In this document: positions 35,864 through 44,843 of the stretch, in pieces
Numbering within the stretch: the first letter of the stretch is position 1
Layout of the letters: each line of letters starts with the position of its first letter
Assembly: GCF_017874375.1 (NCBI RefSeq)
Contig: NZ_JAGGLK010000001.1
Location: forward strand, 434,001-498,000
Length of the DNA: 64,000 bases
Reading direction: 5' to 3'
From: Methanohalophilus levihalophilus
GTDB taxonomy: Archaea > Halobacteriota > Methanosarcinia > Methanosarcinales > Methanosarcinaceae
The notes under the pieces: model-generated
The model's input: only the letters and a program-made list of their open reading frames with translations
What the model was told of the DNA's origin: nothing
Databases searched by the model: none
Program-made: the position numbers and the translations under genes

Positions 35864-35977
35864 AGAATTGCCCCTCGCTATGTAGTTAATAGTTACTTGA
35901 CCATTAACCTATTTATATGTTTGTAAAGTAATCATGATGTAATGCAGGAAAATTTAGGGGTGCCTTTAGGAGAAAAT

Positions 35978-36451
35978 ATGGAATACAATCCTGAAGAAAA
36001 CATTCTCTGGATTGCCAATGATCGCTATAAACCTGAAACCTGCGAGATTGGTGACATTGGTAATTGCATTAGATGTGGAAATGAGCTTGAAACTCTCAGT
36101 TTTCATGAGGTAACGCCATTCAATGCAATTGCTGCCAGATGTACGTCATGCAATAGACTATTGCTTTCTATTTATGATTCTGATTGGAGTTGGTATAAAG
36201 AAGTGGATCTGTCCAGGACTACGAAGGTTGTTGATCAGGATCAAAAACCTACTGATCTGGATGAGCTCTCCGGATTGCAATTATTAGAAGCAATACCCGA
36301 AAACGCTTTAAAGACTATTTTTTCCCCAAGGGAGGTGGAGGCCATGTTTTCAAGGGCAAGAGGGGAAAAATATGTTCGTCAATATCTTTATAATGCCCGG
36401 AAAAAATACTCTCGTTTTGCAGATGTTTTTGGCATATTGATAGATGTTTGA
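35978..36451 (+). CDS. Zinc-ribbon protein of unknown function
   Basis: 157 aa. CIRCGNEL (about residues 31-38) and CTSCNRLL (about 58-65) form a CxxC...CxxC zinc ribbon; the C-terminal half is helical and charged (SPREVEAMFSRARGEKYVRQY). I do not recognise the family beyond methanogen hypothetical proteins. An ATG 12 codons earlier (35942) is open, but AGGAG just before 35978 decides the start. It is divergently transcribed from DUF2551 and may share its regulation. Confidence 0.6.
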   Translation: MEYNPEENILWIANDRYKPETCEIGDIGNCIRCGNELETLSFHEVTPFNAIAARCTSCNRLLLSIYDSDWSWYKEVDLSRTTKVVDQDQKPTDLDELSGLQLLEAIPENALKTIFSPREVEAMFSRARGEKYVRQYLYNARKKYSRFADVFGILIDV

Positions 36452-37683
36452 TTCTTGGCAAGTCAACACTTATGTCAGTTGATTGCTGTCCTCTTCATTA
36501 AAGTATATTATTAATTATTCACTATCTCAAGTACTTTATATAATATATATTTTTTATTATGCGCTTTCCGTTTGTAAATGTACTATAAATAAATTACATA
36601 ATAAATAATAGTGAGTTTAAAGGCAACTATCAAAGAATTACGTGTTGTATTAGTCATTTAATCTATTTTGCTTCTCGACAACTTTCAAGACTAGTTATTA
36701 AATAATTCAATTTATATCAGTATGTTATAATTATATGGATTTATTTTTATATATTATTTTTTAGAATGAATAGTGTACATTCTCAGGAACAAAAATACAT
36801 ATATTCGCATAGCCAAATAAAATAGCTATTTTCCTTTAGAAAGTGACTTTTTTTAATAAGTTAGTTGACTTCGGCCAAGTGAGTAAACTGACCAAAAGTT
36901 GACTTCACTCAACTCATCAAAATCCGAGTAAACTCGACCTTCACAAAACAACAAATTTTAGTCTGTTAGTCGCGGCACTTTTTCGAGTAAAGCCAAAATC
37001 CGAAAATAAAATGAAAGTTCTCTATTCCTACATACTATAGTCTATTTCAAATATTCTTGAACTCAACCTATGTTTTTCTTAATATATCTATTCCATAGTT
37101 TATGTGAATGGGGTGTATGTCACCTAGCACCCCCACATTTAGTGCAGAAAAATACTGGAAAAGCAAATATTGCACAAAAATTGGATTTTGGATCACATAG
37201 TATGTGTAATACTTGTATTTGGTGCTTTATCCCCGGGTGTCTTCATCTAACCTAGGGTCAAATATCATTAAGAAAATTTTAAATTTAATAAAATTTATTC
37301 ATATGTGTACCTATGTGTTATGCGGAATTTTTGATATGTGTAGTGTAGGGGCTGCGGCCAATATCTGTGTATATAAAAATAGGCACATAAAAACCACTTC
37401 GCAAATTATTTTTACAAAATGAGTACACAAAGTTATCTATTTTTATAAATATCTAATTCTAAGTAGGCTTTTATCTCTCGCGAAAACATCGTGATGGGAT
37501 ATATGCATTATGATGTATACGTCATATTATTATGCGGACATAATTATTATATTTTTTCAATAAAATGTAAGAAATATGCTCCATAACATAGCTAATTAAT
37601 AATCACTAGTATAACATATATTACATATGCCATTCAATTACAATCATTATTAATTAATCACATCTTCAAATATAAATAAACCG
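36452..37683. other. 1.2-kb AT-rich region without a convincing gene
   Basis: No open frame with protein-like composition is seen; the two longest plus-strand frames (37070-37255 and 37213-37422) lack RBS and have noise-like composition. There is structure: AGTTGACTTC at 36863-36872 and 36897-36906, GAGTAAACT at 36881 and 36926, the hairpins AGTTGA/TCAACT (36897-36914) and CGAGT/ACTCG (36925-36936), and a near-palindrome TATGATGTATACGTCATA at about 37510-37530. It may hold an untranslated RNA, regulatory sites or a decayed insertion. Nothing more is supported. Confidence 0.5.
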
Positions 37684-38160
37684 TTACTCTACGGCAAGAC
37701 GTGAGTAACGGATGTCAAGAACGCCATTATTGCATGTTGAAACTGCACTTGAGGGTTCTACAGAACATGGAAGTTCGATTGTTTCTGAATATATTTCATC
37801 CGGAAGATCAATTTCAACAAAGACTGTTTCAGGATCCGATTCAAAGGAGACATTTCCTTCATTTTGTCGGGTGTCGATAGTAACATAAACTTCGTCATCG
37901 CATTCGACAATGTCTACAAGTGGGTGAAGGCCGTCAACAAACATATCCTTTTTGTCTTCCGGCTCTGATGGTAATACTTTTATTCCAAAAACTGAGGGTT
38001 TTTCGCCACCATTCTGGATTACAGAAAATCCATACACAAATGGCTGATCTTCAGATATTTCGGAATTTATTTTCTCAAGGATAAAGCTAATAAATTCGTC
38101 AAGTCCATTGAACGAATCTTGTTTATCATCGTCCTTGCGATCGTTTTTATCTATTTCCAT
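37684..38160 (-). CDS. Hsp20/alpha-crystallin-like small heat-shock protein
   Basis: 158 aa. The N-terminal part is acidic and helical (LDEFISFILEKINSE); the C-terminal 90 residues form a beta-sandwich with VDIVECDDEVYVTIDT and a final strand GVLDIRYSR, the alpha-crystallin signature, also seen in GvpH-like proteins. No C-terminal IxI motif is visible, so oligomer assembly may differ. ATG 38160 is chosen over GTG 38169, which lies too close to AGGAG. It is divergent from msrA, a fitting stress-gene pair. Confidence 0.7.
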   Translation of the reverse strand: MEIDKNDRKDDDKQDSFNGLDEFISFILEKINSEISEDQPFVYGFSVIQNGGEKPSVFGIKVLPSEPEDKKDMFVDGLHPLVDIVECDDEVYVTIDTRQNEGNVSFESDPETVFVEIDLPDEIYSETIELPCSVEPSSAVSTCNNGVLDIRYSRLAVE

Positions 38161-38212
38161 TTTTACCACACTCTCCTGATGAACCCAGTAATAAAAAAAG
38201 AAAACACAAGTA

Positions 38213-38270
38213 GTTCGTATTTAGGCGAACATGTTATATAAAGACGATGGTCAAGAAAATGAATATATAA
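38213..38270. promoter_or_regulatory. Divergent hsp20/msrA promoter with an inverted repeat
   Basis: A minus-strand TATA (TTTATATAA, about 38233-38243) serves hsp20 and a plus-strand TATA (GAATATATAA, about 38260-38270) serves msrA. GTTCG and CGAAC (38213-38217, 38226-38230) form an inverted repeat on the hsp20 side, which could bind a stress repressor or be an RNA hairpin in the leader. Confidence 0.45.
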
Positions 38271-38303
38271 GGTGCTACAACATATGATATTGGGGTTATT
38301 TTT

Positions 38304-38792
38304 ATGTCAGAACCAGATCTTTCAGGATCAAAATATCAGATTGCAACTTTTGCTGCAGGATGTTTTTGGGGTGTAGAATCCGCATTTCGTAAGGTTGAAG
38401 GCGTTGTCTCAACAACAGTTGGATACACTGGCGGAAGCACGCAAAATCCTTCGTATCAGGATGTAAGTACAGGAAAAACAGGCCATGCTGAATCTATAAG
38501 GATTGTTTTTGACCCTGAAAAAGTGAGTTATAAACAATTATTGGACGTGTTTTGGAGCATTCACGACCCGACAACTTCCAATCGACAGGGACCTGATATT
38601 GGCAGTCAGTACAGATCTGTCATATTCTATCATGACGCATTACAGGAAAAAGAGGCTATTGAATCAAGAGATACTTTATTGCAATCCGGGAAACATGGAT
38701 CCAAAATAGTGACTGAAATTGTTTCGGCATCGGATTTTTTCCCTGCTGAAGAGTATCACCAACAATATTTCGAAAAAGCCGGATATTTATGA
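38304..38792 (+). CDS. msrA: Peptide methionine sulfoxide reductase MsrA
   Basis: 162 aa with the catalytic signature [10 protein letters not shown] (Cys about residue 20), GYTGG, GHAE and [18 protein letters not shown]. It repairs S-methionine sulfoxide in proteins. The resolving cysteine region at the C-terminus is short, so recycling may depend on one catalytic cysteine and a thioredoxin. It overlaps the DUF2115 gene by 4 bases (ATGA). Confidence 0.95.
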   Translation: MSEPDLSGSKYQIATFAAGCFWGVESAFRKVEGVVSTTVGYTGGSTQNPSYQDVSTGKTGHAESIRIVFDPEKVSYKQLLDVFWSIHDPTTSNRQGPDIGSQYRSVIFYHDALQEKEAIESRDTLLQSGKHGSKIVTEIVSASDFFPAEEYHQQYFEKAGYL

Positions 38793-39319
38793 GCAAAAGT
38801 GAGGATGAGGGGCTTTATGGTGCTGCCGATAACGAGACTCTTCTTAAGGGGTTGAAACATCAGGCTTCTCGCTTTAGCATGTTTGATATTATAAAAATAA
38901 GGGCCTACATGATTGACAATGTTAAGCATCTGCCTGAAAAATATCAAAAAACCTATTCAGTAGACCTATTTGAGTATCTTTATCGAACATTGCATGAGAT
39001 AAAGGATGCTGAAATCTCCGACTCAAAAGTGAGTCTTGATCGGGATAAACTAAAAGAAACCAATGCATGTATTGATAAGTTAGCTGCCAACGCAAAACAT
39101 GATGAAGTAATGTTTACGAACTTTCTCCGGACTGTAGCCCTGTATCTGATCTTCATTGGAAACAAGCCAATTCACCCTCGGGGCATGCAGTTTCCTGGGG
39201 GATTGAAAATCATTTTCCGGGATAATGGATATTACTGCCCGGCTAAAGAAAAGCAAAGTGAAATAGAAATGGCCTTGTGCAAATTCTGCATTTGCAAAGA
39301 CCTTAATGAAATTGAGTGA
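38789..39319 (+). CDS. DUF2115 (UPF0305) family protein
   Basis: 176 aa, conserved among methanogens. Helical N-terminal part and a C-terminal cysteine group [16 protein letters not shown] that could bind a metal. Function unknown to me. The coupling with msrA suggests a redox or stress connection, but that is context only. Confidence 0.75.
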   Translation: MSKSEDEGLYGAADNETLLKGLKHQASRFSMFDIIKIRAYMIDNVKHLPEKYQKTYSVDLFEYLYRTLHEIKDAEISDSKVSLDRDKLKETNACIDKLAANAKHDEVMFTNFLRTVALYLIFIGNKPIHPRGMQFPGGLKIIFRDNGYYCPAKEKQSEIEMALCKFCICKDLNEIE

Positions 39320-39322
39320 ATC

Positions 39323-39502
39323 TTAAAAGTTGGCTTTATCCACTGGTCTTTTAAAAAAAGCGCTTGCTACGCCCATGGAATCAATTGGGGTGGCAAACTT
39401 GACCAGTTCCCAGCCATCAAGACCCATGGAATTCAGATCCTCTTTTGTTTCTTCCCAGTTCTCAGTTCGTATTTCCTTGATTTCATATTCCCAGCATGCC
39501 AT
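39323..39502 (-). CDS. DUF4177-like small protein
   Basis: 59-aa protein on the minus strand, starting MACWEYEIKEI and containing LDGWELVKFATP and AFFKRP, the short beta-alpha pattern of DUF4177 with the GWELV signature. RBS GAGGTG sits 7 bases before the ATG. TATA-like GTTATATACC lies about 50 bases upstream. Too short for routine gene calling; an overlapping plus-strand frame is antisense noise. Function unknown. Confidence 0.75.
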   Translation of the reverse strand: MACWEYEIKEIRTENWEETKEDLNSMGLDGWELVKFATPIDSMGVASAFFKRPVDKANF

Positions 39503-39572
39503 ACAATTGCACCTCAGATGTTTGTGTAAAATAAGGGTGCATTGGATGGTATATAACAGTTGTTAAAAATTT

Positions 39573-39597
39573 AATTTGCTTGAAAATCAAGCAAATT
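39573..39597. other. Ten-pair perfect hairpin
   Basis: AATTTGCTTG and CAAGCAAATT are perfectly complementary around a 5-base loop. On the minus strand the 3' flank is AT-rich with a T-run, so it could terminate the gene at 39700 or act in the DUF4177 leader. A second smaller hairpin GGAGAG/CTCTCC is at 39650-39670, closer to that gene. Confidence 0.45.
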
Positions 39598-39699
39598 TGG
39601 TTATAGTTTAGTCCAACATCTGAATGCTAAAGCCTCTAAATTCATTATAGGAGAGGAGAAGTAGCTCTCCACATCCTTCGTAAACAATTCAGTTAAGAT

Positions 39700-40116
39700 T
39701 TAGGCCCAGCCGATTTGTTGAAGGGTAATTGTATCGTTCCATATTTTAGTCATATGTTTGATTAAATTCCCTTCAAATTTCATTAAATAGGTATAATCTG
39801 CTGCAGCAGCTCTTCCGGTTGGTGGTACAGGACCTCCGGGACCTGTTTGTGTTCCATGGAATATGGCACATGCCGCAACGCTGTTTCGTTCTTCATCCTC
39901 CGCAAAGAAGAGCAGTTCATAATGGCCGTCTGGTAATGGTGTCAGCAAATCTTTCATCCAATTAGTATAGCCTTCAACTGTGTCTATTCCCTCAAGCACT
40001 GCGGTCTGGGCTGAGAATGCTGCATCTGGATGGCAATATTTCTTGCAACCCTCCCAGCCCTTTCCGGTTTCACATGCTTCGTAAAACTGTCTGGCAGTTT
40101 CTAATATTTCGCTCAT
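39700..40116 (-). CDS. SnoaL/NTF2-like ester-cyclase-fold protein
   Basis: 138 aa of the NTF2/SnoaL fold: an N-terminal helix pair (ETARQFYEACETGKGWEGC), then HPDAAFS, the loop EGYTNWMKDLL, and beta strands ending YLMKFEGNLIKHMTKIWN. Members bind small hydrophobic ligands, and some are isomerases or cyclases. Reaction not predictable. Single gene, RBS GGAGG before the ATG. Confidence 0.7.
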   Translation of the reverse strand: MSEILETARQFYEACETGKGWEGCKKYCHPDAAFSAQTAVLEGIDTVEGYTNWMKDLLTPLPDGHYELLFFAEDEERNSVAACAIFHGTQTGPGGPVPPTGRAAAADYTYLMKFEGNLIKHMTKIWNDTITLQQIGWA

Positions 40117-40322
40117 ACTTCAACCTCCATGTTTCCCTAAATTCTACCACATATAAGGGAAACAAAATTTAGTTATTAAAAGGTTGTAGTTCATGGATTA
40201 TAAACTCATGGGGATAGTATTTTCTAATGCCATTATCTCCATAAATTTCGATTGTTTGCACTCGACAAAAATCGAAACTTCACAATAATATAATTTTGTA
40301 TAGAAAAGTATAAAGTCAGGCA

Positions 40323-40805
40323 TTAATTACCTGACACATCAATTAAAGTCTCAAGAACATCTTCTGCATGACCCTTTGCTCTCACTTTGTTCCATACATT
40401 TGCTACCTTGCCATCTGGATCAATAAGGAAAGTTGTCCTCACGGTTCCCATGTACTCTTTTCCGGCCATCTTTTTTAGCTGCCAGACATCATAGAGTTTG
40501 TTAACTTCGACTTTCTCATCCGAAAGTAATGTAATGGTGAGTTCTTTCTTTTCGCGGAAGCGCTGGTGTGAAGCAGTGCTGTCCTTGCTTACTCCTAAGA
40601 TTACTGCGTTCCTTTCCTTGAATTTGTTTTCAAGGCCTGTGAATGCCATTGCTTCAAGTGTGCATCCCTGCGTATTGTCTTTGGGATAAAAATACAAAAC
40701 AACCCATTTACCATTGAAATCATTCAGGCAAACCTGGTCTCCATCCTGGTCCGGAAGACAGAATTCCGGAGCTTCCTGTCCTTCTATTATTGAAGATTTA
40801 CTCAT
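40323..40805 (-). CDS. Peroxiredoxin of the PrxQ/BCP type
   Basis: 160 aa. Peroxidatic cysteine in YPKDNTQGCTLEAMAF (about residue 48); the usual resolving cysteine five residues on, as in PrxQ CxxxxC enzymes, is replaced (CTLEAM), so this is a one-cysteine type. Typical residues FYPKDNT and FLIDPDGKV are present. It reduces hydroperoxides. A redox partner is not encoded adjacent. Confidence 0.88.
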   Translation of the reverse strand: MSKSSIIEGQEAPEFCLPDQDGDQVCLNDFNGKWVVLYFYPKDNTQGCTLEAMAFTGLENKFKERNAVILGVSKDSTASHQRFREKKELTITLLSDEKVEVNKLYDVWQLKKMAGKEYMGTVRTTFLIDPDGKVANVWNKVRAKGHAEDVLETLIDVSGN

Positions 40806-40890
40806 TTAATTCGCCACCATATAACAACTATCTTAAACAAAGAATCCTTTTTATTGTCCATAACATTTGCTGATAATCTGGAGAATTTTC

Positions 40891-41169
40891 ATGGCATCCA
40901 CACGATTCATTATTACTGTCATAGGTATCGACAAAGTAGGTATTGTAGCAAAAGTAACCGGAATAATGGCAGAACACAGCGTTAATATCGTGGATATCAG
41001 CCAGACAATTATGGAGGATCTTTTTACCATGATAATGCTGGCCGAAGCCAGGGAAGAAAACTTTGACTTAAAAGGATTCCAGACGGCCATGCAAAAAACA
41101 GGCGAAGAACTTGGTGTTGATATTCGGGTTCAGAATGAAGATGCATTCAGGTTCATGCACAGGATCTAA
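40891..41169 (+). CDS. ACT-domain protein (UPF0237)
   Basis: 92-aa protein with two ACT-like beta-alpha repeats ([19 protein letters not shown] and a C-terminal helix). ACT domains bind amino acids. The downstream UPF0210 gene begins 13 bases later; this pairing is conserved across bacteria and archaea. ATG 40891 follows GGAG. Exact ligand and role unknown. Confidence 0.88.
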   Translation: MASTRFIITVIGIDKVGIVAKVTGIMAEHSVNIVDISQTIMEDLFTMIMLAEAREENFDLKGFQTAMQKTGEELGVDIRVQNEDAFRFMHRI

Positions 41170-41182
41170 TCGGAGGCTTGCC

Positions 41183-42544
41183 ATGCTTGTACACCCTGAA
41201 GAAATCATGGAAACAATCCAGATGGTGAAAACTGAGAATCTGGATATCAGGACAGTAACAATGGGAATTAACCTTCGGGATTGTGTCCATCCTGAAATCT
41301 CACAGTTTAATCGGAATATACACAACAAAATTGTAGAATATGCTCATGATCTCGTTTCCACTGCCGAGGACGTTGAAAGCTTGTATGGCATTCCTATTAT
41401 AAACAAACGTGTTTCTGTGACCCCTATTGCATCCATTGCAGCTAAGTTCAACAAAGAAGATTTCATTTCCATTGCCCAGACACTTGATTCTGCCGCAGCA
41501 GAAGTAGGTATCGACTTCCTTGGGGGATTCAGTGCTCTGGTACACAAAGGCATGACTCCGGGGGAAAAAACATTAATCTCTGCAATTCCGGAAGCCCTGG
41601 CAAATACGGAAAAAGTCTGCTCTTCTGTAAATGTAGCAACTACCAGGGCAGGAATAAATATGGATGCTGTTGCATTGATGGGCAAGACTATCAAGGAAGC
41701 AGCACAGCTAACTGCCGACAGGGGTGGAATCGGATGTGCCAAACTTGTAATTTTTGCCAACGCTCCTGAAGATAACCCTTTCATGGCAGGAGCTTTTCAT
41801 GGGATCGGTGAACCGGATTGTGTCATAAATGTGGGTGTAAGCGGTCCTGGAGTCGTTAATGCAGCTGTAAGGGAGCTTAAAGATCCTGATCTTGGTGAAA
41901 TTGCAGAAACCATAAAGAAAACTGCATTCAAGATTACGCGTATGGGTGAAATGGCTGGCAGGGAAGCTTCAAGAAGGCTTGGAGTGGAATTCGGAGTTGT
42001 AGATCTTTCTCTTGCCCCCACGCCGGAAGTGGGAGATAGTGTCGCTGCAATTCTTGAAGCAATGGGGCTTGAAAGCTGCGGAACCCATGGGACAACTGCA
42101 GCACTTGCTTTGCTAAATGATGCAGTTAAGAAAGGAGGATCTATGGCATCTTCTTATGTAGGTGGTTTGAGTGGTGCCTTTATTCCGGTAAGCGAAGATG
42201 CCGGGATGATAGCAGCTGTTGAGAGAGGTTCTCTTGATCTTGCCAAGCTTGAAGCCATGACCTCGGTTTGCTCCGTTGGTTTGGATATGGTGGCCGTGCC
42301 GGGAGATACTCCGGCTTCAACTATTTCCGCAATTATAGCTGATGAGATGGCAATTGGGATGATAAATCATAAAACCACCGCAGTTCGGATAATTCCTGCA
42401 CCCGGAAAAACAGTTGGAGATAGTGTTGAATTTGGTGGTTTGCTTGGAACTGCGCCGGTCATGAGCATTCATGACTTCAGTTCAGAAGAATTTGTCAAAA
42501 AGGGTGGGCGGATTCCTGCTCCAATCCAGGCACTCACAAACTGA
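41183..42544 (+). CDS. UPF0210 (DUF711) PFL-like protein
   Basis: 453 aa. Family hallmarks are [28 protein letters not shown] and the C-terminal [14 protein letters not shown]. The fold resembles glycyl-radical/PFL-like proteins, although a radical glycine motif is not evident. It is paired with the ACT gene upstream. The role is undefined; regulation of, or enzyme in, amino acid metabolism is suggested by the partner. Confidence 0.9.
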   Translation: MLVHPEEIMETIQMVKTENLDIRTVTMGINLRDCVHPEISQFNRNIHNKIVEYAHDLVSTAEDVESLYGIPIINKRVSVTPIASIAAKFNKEDFISIAQTLDSAAAEVGIDFLGGFSALVHKGMTPGEKTLISAIPEALANTEKVCSSVNVATTRAGINMDAVALMGKTIKEAAQLTADRGGIGCAKLVIFANAPEDNPFMAGAFHGIGEPDCVINVGVSGPGVVNAAVRELKDPDLGEIAETIKKTAFKITRMGEMAGREASRRLGVEFGVVDLSLAPTPEVGDSVAAILEAMGLESCGTHGTTAALALLNDAVKKGGSMASSYVGGLSGAFIPVSEDAGMIAAVERGSLDLAKLEAMTSVCSVGLDMVAVPGDTPASTISAIIADEMAIGMINHKTTAVRIIPAPGKTVGDSVEFGGLLGTAPVMSIHDFSSEEFVKKGGRIPAPIQALTN

Positions 42545-42552
42545 CGCTTATA

Positions 42553-43083
42553 TTATGGTTTGTGCCTTACCAGCAGATCTTTTTTGTTTGTAAGACAGGT
42601 AAGAATGCCATTAACGGCATCACCTTTCCTGGAAAAACCCCTGAGATCAACAGTTATGTCAGCATATTTTCGATAGAGCTCGCGTCTTTCCAAAAAGAGT
42701 TCTTTAAGCGTTTGATCCTTTAATCCTACAAGGCCTCTTTTGTTTGGATTTCTAATGCGACTTGAAATGTGGGAAAATGAGTCTTCAAGAAGTACGATTG
42801 TAGACCACTCCTTAAGGTAAGACATTGCTTTTTCAGAATAGATTGCACTTCCTCCGGTAGAAATAAGATAGTTTTCACCGGGTTTCAGGGATAATATTAC
42901 TTCCTCCTCTGTTTTCATGAGCCCATCATCGCCGTGTGTTTCAATGAAGGCCTGCAATTGAGAGCCGGTTTTCTTCTTAATGAGTTCATCCACATCAATA
43001 AACTCAAGTCCCAGATTTTTAGCAATAATACGCCCTAATGTACTTTTTCCCACACCGGCCATTCCAATCAGGGTAATGCTCAT
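42553..43083 (-). CDS. Shikimate-kinase-like P-loop kinase
   Basis: 176 aa of the bacterial AroK fold: Walker A GMAGVGKST (about residues 7-15), DVDELIKKKTG, STGGSAIYSEKA with a substrate-binding GG, NKRGL lid and a C-terminal ARYAD-like RKYADITVD segment. It is non-homologous to the GHMP shikimate kinase at 10423. Either the cell has two shikimate kinases or this one phosphorylates another substrate, such as a related cyclitol. Convergent with UPF0210 (9 bases). Confidence 0.8.
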   Translation of the reverse strand: MSITLIGMAGVGKSTLGRIIAKNLGLEFIDVDELIKKKTGSQLQAFIETHGDDGLMKTEEEVILSLKPGENYLISTGGSAIYSEKAMSYLKEWSTIVLLEDSFSHISSRIRNPNKRGLVGLKDQTLKELFLERRELYRKYADITVDLRGFSRKGDAVNGILTCLTNKKDLLVRHKP

Positions 43084-43209
43084 ATTTTATGATTAAACGC
43101 TCCATACTTAAAATTGTAGCTATAAAGAAATTAATATACGTTCAAAAAGATCAGTCAGCTTTATACATCAATAATGCATATTATAATGATAGCTCTAGGA
43201 GGCTGTGGT

Positions 43210-43416
43210 ATGGAAAGAAGTATAATCAATAGCTCAGAGCATCCCAACACTCATGCTGGACATGCATTACAGATGCTGGCAGATTTCAGTGTCGCAACCC
43301 CTTCAGGAACAATTCAGGGAAAAGCCGGAGACTATATCCTTAAAGATAACAAAGGATTTGTTTCTGTCTTAAAGAACAATTCTTTCAGACGTCAATATCG
43401 CATTGTTCGTCAATAA
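43210..43416 (+). CDS. Small PGDYG-like protein
   Basis: 68 residues. The middle has PSGTIQGKAGDYILKDN, resembling the PGDYG domain, and a final basic strand RRQYRIVRQ. AGGAGGCTG before the ATG at 43210 gives a strong ribosome-binding site; a longer frame from 43174 is not needed. Function unknown. Confidence 0.6.
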   Translation: MERSIINSSEHPNTHAGHALQMLADFSVATPSGTIQGKAGDYILKDNKGFVSVLKNNSFRRQYRIVRQ

Positions 43417-43582
43417 TCACTTTTTATTACTCATTTTCTTTTCCCCTTGAATGCTTCTGAGCGTAAGCTTTTTTGTTTTTACCCCATGAAAATCTGTGAG
43501 TTCACTTTCAGTATGCTAGAGTAATAGTTATTAATGAACCAAACCTTTTGAGGAAGGCTTTTGCTCTCAACAGGTGTTAAAA

Positions 43583-44713
43583 ATGGATCGCGACAGGTTA
43601 CTCATATATCTTTCAATTTTTGTAATAATGGGCCTGTCTGATGCCGTTATTCCCGTACTGCCGGAATTTGCTGATCTCAGTCAGCATAACTCCGGGGCAT
43701 TTGTGTCTACCCTCCTGTTTTCAGCTTATTTTTTTGGTGCGCTTATTACGATGCTCCCTTTTGGCATCTTATCTGAAAGACTCGGCCACAAAAAGTTACT
43801 TCTTGTATCCATGGTTTTAACAGTTACTTCGGGATTTTTGCTTTTTCTTGCCGATAATATAGTATTGTTGATTTTTGCACGTCTTTTAGAAGGTACTGCA
43901 TGCGGTGCTTTTTTCCCTTCTGCTTTTGCAGTTCTTGCAACTTACAAGAAAAGAAAGCAGTATATAGGGGAATTTTATTTCCTTTTGAATGCCGGTCTGG
44001 CAAGCGGAGTTATTATCGCCGGTACACTGGCTTCAATAAATTTCAAATACGGAATTGCTTTCTTTACAATATTATCCATAATCCCGTTTGGAGTCGCAGC
44101 ATTGAATTTTTATAAAGGGGATCAAATGGCTGCATCCATAAAGAAGGACATTAGAGTGGAATTACGGGATAAAGTTCATTCTTCTTTTAACTTAATGATA
44201 AGAGGGCCCTTCATTTACATATGGATAGCAAATTTCGCACTTCTTGGTGCCAATGGTGTGCTCCTTGCTCTTTATCCTGAATATAGTATGCATTTCCTTT
44301 CAAAAAATGATTTGGGATTTGCAATTGGAGTTACGTATGTTGCAACCATGATTTCTTCTATTGTATCACCATATTTACCTCTTAAGAATTTAGATCTTGT
44401 GCGTATCGGACTGATTGTTGCAGCAATAGGCACCTTCCTTGCAATTTCGATGCCTTTTTCAGGATTTATCCTGCTTGGCCTAGGATCTGGATTTGCGATG
44501 GTGGGGCTACCCACAATCCTGTCGTATTTGAGTAATGAACGGGGAATTATCATGGGAGTATACAGTACCTGTAGCTATGCAGGACTTGCGATAGTACCGG
44601 TAATTGCGGGATTGTTTATTGTTTACCCTGGATTTGAATTTGTTTTTACTGTTACTGCCCTAATTCTCTTTGCAACAATAGCGGTTACCGGAAAATTCAC
44701 TTCTCGCTTATAA
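43583..44713 (+). CDS. MFS transporter
   Basis: 376 aa with about 12 hydrophobic segments. The inter-helix motif GILSERLGHKKLLLVSMVL (MFS motif A) and helix 4/5 region RLLEGTACGAFFPSAF are recognisable. Substrate not predictable; drug or sugar efflux is typical. ATG 43583 is used, with AGGAAGG further upstream. GTG 43574 is possible. It stands between the small PGDYG gene and a response regulator. Confidence 0.85.
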   Translation: MDRDRLLIYLSIFVIMGLSDAVIPVLPEFADLSQHNSGAFVSTLLFSAYFFGALITMLPFGILSERLGHKKLLLVSMVLTVTSGFLLFLADNIVLLIFARLLEGTACGAFFPSAFAVLATYKKRKQYIGEFYFLLNAGLASGVIIAGTLASINFKYGIAFFTILSIIPFGVAALNFYKGDQMAASIKKDIRVELRDKVHSSFNLMIRGPFIYIWIANFALLGANGVLLALYPEYSMHFLSKNDLGFAIGVTYVATMISSIVSPYLPLKNLDLVRIGLIVAAIGTFLAISMPFSGFILLGLGSGFAMVGLPTILSYLSNERGIIMGVYSTCSYAGLAIVPVIAGLFIVYPGFEFVFTVTALILFATIAVTGKFTSRL

Positions 44714-44843
44714 CAAGACTTTTATAGTTCAAATGATTACATCATAATAATAATAATGTGATCTGGTTTCTCAGAAAAATATTGGAGTAAACTTTCGCGA
44801 AAGAGTTTATTGAGCTATTATGTAGCTTACCCGGGGATGTTGT

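Noticed and set aside
37070-37422. Two overlapping plus-strand frames of 61 and 69 codons in the gene-free stretch
   Set aside because: No ribosome-binding site, noise-like composition and no protein family resemblance.
39330-39566. 78-codon plus-strand frame after the DUF2115 gene
   Set aside because: It is antisense to the DUF4177-like gene, which has an RBS, a TATA element and a family signature.
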